Source of the DNA: JBBIVP01 sp037439705 [NCBI: bacterium]
GTDB taxonomy: Bacteria; JBBIVP01
Direction: 5' to 3'
DNA length: 20,670 nt
Assembly (NCBI GenBank): GCA_037439705.1
Contig: JBBIVP010000014.1
Span: 1-20,670, forward strand
The stretch's first letter is position 1, and each line of letters begins with the position of its first letter. The position numbers and the translations under genes are program-made. The notes beneath the pieces were generated by a model that had not been told where the DNA came from, made no database searches, and saw only the letters and a list, made by a program, of their open reading frames with translations. This document shows, piece after piece, positions 15,661-20,670 of this stretch.

Positions 15661-16142
15661 GAGTTGGAATAGGATATGACATCCACCCTTTCGTTCCTGG
15701 AAGAAGGCTCATAATAGGAGGAATTGAAATAGACCATCCATTGGGACTTGAAGGAGTTTCGGATGCAGATGTCGTAATACATGCCCTCATTGACGCAATT
15801 CTTGGAGCAACTGCTCTCGGTGATATTGGAAAATTTTTTCCACCGGATGACCCTTCGTATAAGAACATCTCAAGCATTGAGCTGTTGAAAAGGGTTGCTG
15901 GAATAATAAAGGATAAAGGATTTAAGGTCTTGAATGCTGACATTATCCTAATCACAGAAGCACCGAAGATGACTGAGCACTCCGAAAAAATAAGAAACAA
16001 ACTTTCAGAAATCCTCGGCATTTCCATTGAAGAAATTGGTTTCAAGGCAAAAACTTCTGAGGGAATAGGTCCACCAGGAAAGGGAATCTGTGCAGAGGCT
16101 TTTGCTGTGGTGCTTGTAGAAAAGGAGGTTCCATCCCTTTAA
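15639..16142 (+). CDS. ispF: 2-C-methyl-D-erythritol 2,4-cyclodiphosphate synthase
   Basis: IspF forms the cyclic diphosphate of the MEP isoprenoid pathway and is a zinc trimer. The 167-residue protein has GIGYDIHPF (10-18) with ligands D14 and H16, SDADVVIHALIDAILGA (41-57) with H48, GDIGKFFPPDDP (61-72) and the C-terminal FKAKTSEG and AEAFAVVLV segments. It overlaps the SAM hydrolase gene by 22 nt, with GAGG 5 nt before the ATG. It is the last gene before the trpG promoter. Confidence 0.97.
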   Translation: MSDEKKLRVGIGYDIHPFVPGRRLIIGGIEIDHPLGLEGVSDADVVIHALIDAILGATALGDIGKFFPPDDPSYKNISSIELLKRVAGIIKDKGFKVLNADIILITEAPKMTEHSEKIRNKLSEILGISIEEIGFKAKTSEGIGPPGKGICAEAFAVVLVEKEVPSL

Positions 16143-16166
16143 AAATCTTCATCTTTGTGCTATAAA
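16138..16166 (+). promoter_or_regulatory. Putative internal promoter before trpG, leaderless-type
   Basis: TTTAAA (16138-16143), a 17-bp spacer and TATAAA (16161-16166) lie in the only gap larger than 20 nt inside the rpsF-cdsA run. The ATG of trpG is 7 nt after the -10 hexamer and no Shine-Dalgarno sequence is visible; the stretch before ATG is all T. Confidence 0.4.
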
Positions 16167-16173
16167 TTTTTTT

Positions 16174-16749
16174 ATGATTCTTCTCATTGACAATTACGAC
16201 TCGTTTACCTATAACCTCTACCAGTATATTGCGGAAGAAGGAGAGGAAGTTTTTGTAAGGAGAAACGATGAGATAGAAATGGAAGAGGTTAAAAAACTCA
16301 ATCCTGAAGGAATTGTGATTTCCCCGGGTCCATGTGGTCCCTCTCAGGCTGGAAACTCTGTGAAACTGATCCAGACCTTCTACAAAGATTTCCCGATTCT
16401 TGGCGTCTGTCTCGGCCATCAATGCATTGCTTACGCCTTTGGTGGAAATGTGGTGAGAGCAAGAAGGATTCTTCACGGAAAAACATCCCTCATTACCCAC
16501 GATGGAAATGGAGTTTTTGAGGGGGTTAAAAATCCGTTCGTTGCTACAAGATACCATTCCCTCATAGTGGATGAAAAAACGCTTCCTGATGATTTCATCG
16601 TAACCGCACGGGCTGAACCGGATGAAGTGATGGGAATGAGGCACAGGATTTATCCTCTGGAGGGAGTTCAGTTTCATCCAGAATCCATCCTTACAGAAGA
16701 GGGGAAGAAAATTATAAGAAACTTTTTGAAAATATGTAAAAGGAAATGA
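16174..16749 (+). CDS. trpG: Anthranilate synthase glutamine amidotransferase subunit (TrpG/PabA)
   Basis: This subunit releases ammonia from glutamine for anthranilate (or aminodeoxychorismate) formation. The 191-residue class I amidotransferase has the start MILLIDNYDSFTYNLYQY, the oxyanion strand SPGPCGPSQAG (50-60), the nucleophile in GVCLGHQ (C79) and the VQFHPES motif with H168 and E170. It is followed by trpD with an ATGA overlap, which favours TrpG over PabA. No trpE is in the window. The ATG has no Shine-Dalgarno sequence and sits 7 nt after a -10-like hexamer. Confidence 0.93.
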   Translation: MILLIDNYDSFTYNLYQYIAEEGEEVFVRRNDEIEMEEVKKLNPEGIVISPGPCGPSQAGNSVKLIQTFYKDFPILGVCLGHQCIAYAFGGNVVRARRILHGKTSLITHDGNGVFEGVKNPFVATRYHSLIVDEKTLPDDFIVTARAEPDEVMGMRHRIYPLEGVQFHPESILTEEGKKIIRNFLKICKRK

Positions 16750-17753
16750 AAGAGATTCTGAAGAAAATTTCAGCCGGGAATTCATTGAGTGAAGAAGAAA
16801 TGAGGGTGCTCATGGAAAAAATAATGGAAGGAGAGCTCTCTCCAGTCCTTACATCGGGAATCCTTGTGGCTTTAGCAATGAAAGGCGAATCGGTTGATGA
16901 GATAGTGGGGGCTGTTAGGGTTATTAGGGAAAAGGCTTTTAAGTTAAATGTAGAACTTCCAATCCTGATGGATACCTGTGGAACCGGGGGAGATGGAAAG
17001 GGAAGCTTCAATTTTTCAACTACCATTGCTTTTATTCTTGCAAGCGGAGGAATTCCGGTTGCAAAACACGGCAACAGGTCTCAGTCTTCAAAATGTGGAA
17101 GCGCGGATCTGATTGAGGAACTCGGAGTTGACATCCTTTCTCCACCCGAGAAGACAAAGGAGGGAATAGAAAAAATAAAAATTGGCTTTCTCTTTGCCCC
17201 ACTCTATCATAAGGCGATGAAAAATGTTGCTGAAATAAGAAAAGAACTCGGTATAAGAACAATTTTCAACCTCATTGGACCACTTTCAAATCCTGCTTCC
17301 CCCTCCCATCAGCTCATAGGAATTTTTTCTGAAAACTTTATGGAAAAATATGCCCTGGCAATGAATAAACTGGGAATAGAAGGAATGGTGGTCCATTCTA
17401 ACGGTTATGACGAATTGACAACAACAGGCGTAAACAGGTTCATCCTTGTGAAAGGTGGAAAAATTGAAGAAGGGAAAATCTCACCGGAAGAATTGGGGTT
17501 TAAAAGGGCTTCTTCAGAAGAACTCGGTGGTGGCGATGTAAAGAAAAATTTTGAGATTTTCAGGAAAATTTTGAAGGGGGAAAAGCCCGGAGCAATCTAT
17601 GAAACAACGATTTTGAATGCAGGTGCCGGATTTTTTGTTGCGGGTGTAACTTCTTCAATAGAAAAAGGGATGGAAATGACCGAAGAGCTTATTAAATCAG
17701 GAGCAGTTGAGAAAAAGGTTCTGGAATTTGTTCAGTTTTTCAAAAAAGAATAA
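16746..17753 (+). CDS. trpD: Anthranilate phosphoribosyltransferase
   Basis: TrpD transfers phosphoribose from PRPP to anthranilate. The 335-residue protein shows the PRPP motif DTCGTGGDGKGSFNFST (76-92) with G79-TGGD, KHGNRSQSSKCGSADLIEELG (107-127) and PLYHKAMKNVAEIRKELGIRT followed by FNLIGPLSNPA. The start overlaps trpG by ATGA (16746-16749), and the stop TAA shares its last base with the cdsA ATG (TAATG). Typical length; nothing missing. Confidence 0.97.
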   Translation: MKEILKKISAGNSLSEEEMRVLMEKIMEGELSPVLTSGILVALAMKGESVDEIVGAVRVIREKAFKLNVELPILMDTCGTGGDGKGSFNFSTTIAFILASGGIPVAKHGNRSQSSKCGSADLIEELGVDILSPPEKTKEGIEKIKIGFLFAPLYHKAMKNVAEIRKELGIRTIFNLIGPLSNPASPSHQLIGIFSENFMEKYALAMNKLGIEGMVVHSNGYDELTTTGVNRFILVKGGKIEEGKISPEELGFKRASSEELGGGDVKKNFEIFRKILKGEKPGAIYETTILNAGAGFFVAGVTSSIEKGMEMTEELIKSGAVEKKVLEFVQFFKKE

Positions 17754-18550
17754 TGAGTGAACTCTCTAAAAGGTTTTTAACAGCAGGAATTGGGATTCCT
17801 CTCCTTATCCTTTTTCTTGAACTCGGCGGTATATTTTTTACAATGCTTATGCTTTTATTTTCCATACTTTCACTTCACGAATTTTTCAAACTTGTTGATA
17901 AAAAGGGATTCAGTGGTTTGAAAGTCCCTGCTTTCTTCATTGGAGGCTCTCTTGTCTTAATAGCCCATTTTGGAGGCTTATATCTGTTGAACCTCTCTCT
18001 GCCCATTTCATTTCTCCTTCTTTTTTTCATTTATGAAGTGAGGTCAATGGTAAGCGGTTCAATCACAAATCTTTCATTTACATTCTTTGGAATTTTTTAC
18101 CTCTCTTACCTTCTGAGTTATGCAGTGCTTTTGAGAAAATATGAAACGGATGGGAAGTTTTTTCTTTATTTTTCACTTGCCATAACAATGCTCAATGATA
18201 CAGGTGCATATTTTTTAGGAAAATTTTTAGGAAAACACAAACTCGCCCCATCTATAAGTCCTTCAAAAACAATTGAAGGCGTTTTTGGCGGGTTTCTTTT
18301 TGGAATTCCTTCCGGATTCCTCATAAATTATCTTTTCGGGAATTACGAAAATTTTCACATTCTCACCCTTTCCTTTTTGATATGCTTTTTCGCCATAATA
18401 GGAGACCTTGCTGAATCCCTTCTTAAAAGGGATGCGAATTTAAAAGACAGTGGTTCTTTTTTCCCGGGTCATGGAGGGGTCCTTGACCGAATAGACAGCC
18501 TTCTTTTCACCATTCCCGTAACCTATTATTATCTCATCCTTAAAAGTTAA
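17753..18550 (+). CDS. cdsA: Phosphatidate cytidylyltransferase
   Basis: CdsA makes CDP-diacylglycerol from phosphatidate and CTP, the branch point of phospholipid synthesis. The 265-residue protein has about eight hydrophobic segments, the NDTGAYFLGKFLGKH and SISPSKTIEG blocks (about 141-175) and the C-terminal signature GDLAESLLKRDANLKDSG followed by FPGHGGVLDRIDS. It ends the long gene run: TAATG coupling with trpD upstream, then a 77-nt gap with a new promoter downstream. No strong terminator is visible after it. Confidence 0.95.
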   Translation: MSELSKRFLTAGIGIPLLILFLELGGIFFTMLMLLFSILSLHEFFKLVDKKGFSGLKVPAFFIGGSLVLIAHFGGLYLLNLSLPISFLLLFFIYEVRSMVSGSITNLSFTFFGIFYLSYLLSYAVLLRKYETDGKFFLYFSLAITMLNDTGAYFLGKFLGKHKLAPSISPSKTIEGVFGGFLFGIPSGFLINYLFGNYENFHILTLSFLICFFAIIGDLAESLLKRDANLKDSGSFFPGHGGVLDRIDSLLFTIPVTYYYLILKS

Positions 18551-18570
18551 AAATTGCTTGAAATTTGTTT

Positions 18571-18602
18571 TTTACTTTAATAAAAATTTTATTAACTATA
18601 GT
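18571..18602 (+). promoter_or_regulatory. Candidate regulated promoter with MerR-like geometry
   Basis: TTTACT (18571-18576) and TATAGT (18597-18602) are separated by 20 bp, longer than the usual 17. The spacer is filled by a perfect 19-bp inverted repeat (18577-18595). MerR-type regulators bind such palindromes in overlong spacers. An alternative reading is TTGAAA (18558-18563), 17 bp, TAAAAA (18581-18586). Either way the start lies before the strong GGAGGT ribosome-binding site at 18617. Confidence 0.35.
18577..18595. repeat. Perfect 19-bp inverted repeat, possible operator
   Basis: TTAATAAAA, one central A, then TTTTATTAA: nine base pairs match without error. It lies in the gap before the DUF35/thiolase genes. 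Being purely A/T in an AT-rich genome, it could arise by chance, and it has no T tract placed as in a terminator. Confidence 0.5.
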
Positions 18603-18627
18603 ATGAAAATAAAAATGGAGGTGGAAG

Positions 18628-19074
18628 ATGGCATATAAGGTTATAGAGGCAGTGGTTCCTATCTCATTTATGTACAAAAACAGGGTAGGCAGATACCTCC
18701 AGCATTATCTCAACGGGCTCAAGGAGAAAAAAATCCTCGGCTCAAAATGCTCTGGATGCGGAAGGGTTGTAGTTCCACCCAGAAGTGCATGTGGAAGGTG
18801 TTATGGAGTTATGGATGAACTCGTTGAACTTCCTCAAGAAGGAACCCTTGTCAACTGGACTGTTGCTTATGTGAAGCAAGAGGGTGGTGAGTTTAAGAGA
18901 GGAGACCCATACATCCTTGGCATGATTAAAATTGATGGATGCGACTCCCTTCTTTCAGCAAAAATTCTTGAAGTAGACCCTCAAAAAGTAAAGAGTGAAA
19001 TAAAGGTAAAAGCTATATGGAAGGAAGAGACCACAGGCGATTACACCGACCTTGTCGGTTTTGTTCCTTTATAA
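18628..19074 (+). CDS. Zn-ribbon/OB-fold protein (DUF35), acyl-CoA enzyme partner
   Basis: The 148-residue protein has an N-terminal helix region (residues 1-38), a zinc ribbon with C41, C44, C55 and C58 (CSGCGRVVVPPRSACGRC) and an OB-fold (about 65-148) with GTLVNWTVAYV and DPYILGMIKIDG. DUF35 proteins form complexes with thiolase-fold enzymes, as in archaeal acetoacetyl-CoA thiolase/HMG-CoA synthase, the BbsA subunit of benzoylsuccinyl-CoA thiolase and actinobacterial Ltp2 aldolases. Here it leads two thiolase-like genes. The start is set by GGAGGT 5 nt before the ATG. Confidence 0.92.
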   Translation: MAYKVIEAVVPISFMYKNRVGRYLQHYLNGLKEKKILGSKCSGCGRVVVPPRSACGRCYGVMDELVELPQEGTLVNWTVAYVKQEGGEFKRGDPYILGMIKIDGCDSLLSAKILEVDPQKVKSEIKVKAIWKEETTGDYTDLVGFVPL

Positions 19075-19084
19075 GGAGGAAAAG

Positions 19085-20245
19085 ATGAAGAGAAGGGTGG
19101 CAATTGTAGGTTATAAACTAATTAAGAACACAAAAGCAAGTGAATGGACGAGGGAGAGAATTTATTATGAACTCTCAAAAACTCTTCTTGAGGAACTTGA
19201 AATAACAAGGGATAAAGTGGATACATTCATCTTCGCAAGCAATGACTTTTCTGATGGAAGAACAATTTCAGAGGTCTATCTCGTCCAGAGAATTGGGGCT
19301 TATATGAAGGACGAATCAAAGGTGGAGCAGGAGGCACTGAATGCCTGCCTTTATGCGTGGTTGAGAATTCAATCCGGAGAATATGATACTGCAATGGTTG
19401 GAATGGCGTCTTTGGCATCCTCTCAATTCAAACCCCTTCTCGTTCAAGCTCATGAGCTTGACCCGGTTTATGAAAGACCAAGAGGTCTTATAAACTTTTA
19501 TTCAGCAGCTGCCCTTCAGGCAAGGGCATACATGGAAAGGTATAAAAACTTTCAGGAATCCCACATAGCAAAATATGCGGAAAAGGGATACAGAAATGCC
19601 CTCAAAAATCAGTTCTCCCTTCAAATTATCCCCCCTTCAGTTGAGAAGATTGAAAACTCAGATCCGCTTTACCTTCCAATAAGGGAACTTGAGGTCGCTC
19701 CTTATGCTGATGGAAGAGGGGCTGTTCTGCTCGCCTCCGAGGAAAAAGCAAAAAAACTTACAGATAAACCTGTATGGATTGAAGGGGTTGGCTCAATACA
19801 GGATACATACTGGATAGGAGAAAGGGATCTGGTCAAACTTGATGGTGTGAGGGAGGCAGGAAAAAGGGCGTATAAGATGGCTGGAATAAAAAATCCCATG
19901 AAGGAAATCTCTTTTGCTGAGATCCAGACCTTCTTTGCATCAGAGGAACCGGTCATTCAGGAAGCACTCGGTCTTTTTGAAGAAGGAAGTGGAGCAGAAG
20001 TAATTGAAAAAGGTCTTTCCGAGATTAATGGTAAACTTCCCGTGAATCCATCGGGCGGGTCATTTGCTGGAAATCCAATGGGCGGAACAAGTCTCATAGG
20101 TTTAATAAATGCGGTTAAACAGCTTAGAGGGGAAGCGGATGATTTTCAGGTGAAGAAGGCAAAGAAGGCTCTTGTCCATTCGCAGGACGGAGTTTGTGCA
20201 CAACACAATACAGTTATTATATTAAGCACAGGAGGAAAAAAATGA
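19085..20245 (+). CDS. Thiolase-like protein lacking the nucleophilic cysteine (subunit 1)
   Basis: A strong AAGGAGG fixes the ATG at 19085, giving 386 residues. The fold is of the thiolase/SCP2 type: MKRRVAIVGYKL start, RIQSGEYDTAMVGMASL (94-110), PYADGRGAVLLASEEKA in the middle and PVNPSGGSFAGNPMGG near 319-334. Counting back 17 residues from the glycine of QSG (G98), the usual nucleophilic cysteine position is E81; the GHP histidine is replaced by asparagine (GNP, 329-331). Classical thiolysis is therefore unlikely. Related Cys-less thiolase-fold proteins that pair with DUF35 are known to act as aldolases or as non-catalytic partners. It overlaps the next gene by ATGA, consistent with a heteromeric complex. 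Confidence 0.85.
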   Translation: MKRRVAIVGYKLIKNTKASEWTRERIYYELSKTLLEELEITRDKVDTFIFASNDFSDGRTISEVYLVQRIGAYMKDESKVEQEALNACLYAWLRIQSGEYDTAMVGMASLASSQFKPLLVQAHELDPVYERPRGLINFYSAAALQARAYMERYKNFQESHIAKYAEKGYRNALKNQFSLQIIPPSVEKIENSDPLYLPIRELEVAPYADGRGAVLLASEEKAKKLTDKPVWIEGVGSIQDTYWIGERDLVKLDGVREAGKRAYKMAGIKNPMKEISFAEIQTFFASEEPVIQEALGLFEEGSGAEVIEKGLSEINGKLPVNPSGGSFAGNPMGGTSLIGLINAVKQLRGEADDFQVKKAKKALVHSQDGVCAQHNTVIILSTGGKK

Positions 20246-20670
20246 GGAGGAATGTAGCAATAATAAGCGTTGGATACAACGGAAGATTTGTTAGCAAGAG
20301 ACCCGACATAAGCATCGTTGAGATGCTTGAAGCAGCAGTTAGAAATGCAATATCAAAAACGAAACTCAAACCCAATGAGATAGATGCCTTTGTTGTTGGA
20401 AACATGCACACCTTTGAAGGAGTGAACATGGGAAATCTCTGGGCATCTGAACACATACTTGCCTTAAACAAACCAGTTATGAGGATTGCTACAGGCGGAA
20501 CAACTGGAATGTCTGTATTTCACTGCGCCTATTATCATGTGGCTTCAGGGCTCTACGATGTTGTATGCGCAATAGGATGGGAAAAGCACGATGAAGGAGA
20601 TGCACAGATTGGTCTGGGTGGAATACTTCTTCCGGAAGTATTTTCCCTCGCTCATTTCGGTCCCGACTTC
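20242..20670 (+). CDS. Second thiolase-like protein (subunit 2), 3' end outside window
   Basis: The ATG overlaps the previous stop (ATGA at 20242-20245), and GGAGGAAAA upstream serves as ribosome-binding site. The first 143 residues are visible: MRRNVAIISVGYNG start, KPNEIDAFVVGNMHTFEG (43-60), ATGGTTGMSVFHCAYYHVAS (83-102) and GLYDVVCAIGWEK. It is a thiolase N-terminal domain, but the nucleophile position, 17 residues before the glycine of ASG (G103), is glycine 86 instead of cysteine. The C-terminal domain lies beyond the window, so the remaining catalytic residues cannot be judged. With DUF35 and subunit 1 it probably forms one complex. Confidence 0.85.
   Translation, partial: MRRNVAIISVGYNGRFVSKRPDISIVEMLEAAVRNAISKTKLKPNEIDAFVVGNMHTFEGVNMGNLWASEHILALNKPVMRIATGGTTGMSVFHCAYYHVASGLYDVVCAIGWEKHDEGDAQIGLGGILLPEVFSLAHFGPDF

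Noticed and set aside
18551-18573. AAATT...AATTT hairpin with a T run after cdsA as terminator
   Set aside because: The stem is five A/T pairs only; too weak to call.
1-20670. CRISPR arrays, tRNA or rRNA genes, insertion sequences
   Set aside because: No regularly spaced direct repeats, no tRNA-like cloverleaf, no rRNA sequence and no transposase were seen on reading both strands.

Overview
The window comes from an AT-rich bacterial chromosome. It is bacterial because it carries bS6, bS18, bL9, a DnaB replicative helicase, an Lgt-like protein and a TolQ-like protein. The lysine-, glutamate- and isoleucine-rich proteins, the coiled-coil families near the left end and the Thi4 + ThiC thiamine route (common in archaea and anaerobes) suggest an uncultured, probably thermophilic anaerobe. 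I cannot place the phylum from sequence alone.

Layout. 1-1460: a coiled-coil protein with a PD-(D/E)XK-like domain (+), then a decayed membrane/coiled-coil gene on the minus strand. 1463-2272: a divergent Lgt paralogue. 8119-2265 (minus): a tightly packed four-gene operon, thi4 - zincin-like DUF6775 protein - thiC - YfhO/TPR membrane protein, with a sigma-70-like promoter and no TPP riboswitch in its short leader. 8268-10462 (+): an AT-rich accessory module, a DNA methyltransferase coupled by a GTGA overlap to an unknown gene. Both are broken by small lesions: one extra A, one amber codon and a -1 slip in an A tract. 10580-18550 (+): one long run of touching or overlapping genes, rpsF-rpsR-rplI-dnaB-purC-tolQ-like-lipoprotein-SAM hydrolase-ispF-trpG-trpD-cdsA, with a second promoter before trpG. 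18571-20670 (+): a separately promoted DUF35 / thiolase-like / thiolase-like operon, the last gene cut by the window edge.

How the parts fit. ThiC makes the pyrimidine and Thi4 the thiazole of thiamine. The ribosomal/dnaB run carries housekeeping functions (translation, replication, purines, isoprenoids, tryptophan, phospholipid). The DUF35/thiolase set probably acts on acyl-CoAs, but both thiolase-fold subunits lack the nucleophilic cysteine.

Most interesting points: (1) a recurring start architecture, a -10-like hexamer 6-7 nt before a start codon with no Shine-Dalgarno sequence, at four separate transcription starts, suggesting leaderless transcription; (2) a Thi4 with a cysteine where sulfide-using prokaryotic enzymes usually have histidine; (3) a zincin-like protein without HExxH inside the thiamine operon; (4) a MerR-like promoter geometry (19-bp perfect palindrome in a 20-bp spacer) before an operon of two cysteine-less thiolases; (5) the decaying methyltransferase module, whose original frame can be reconstructed.
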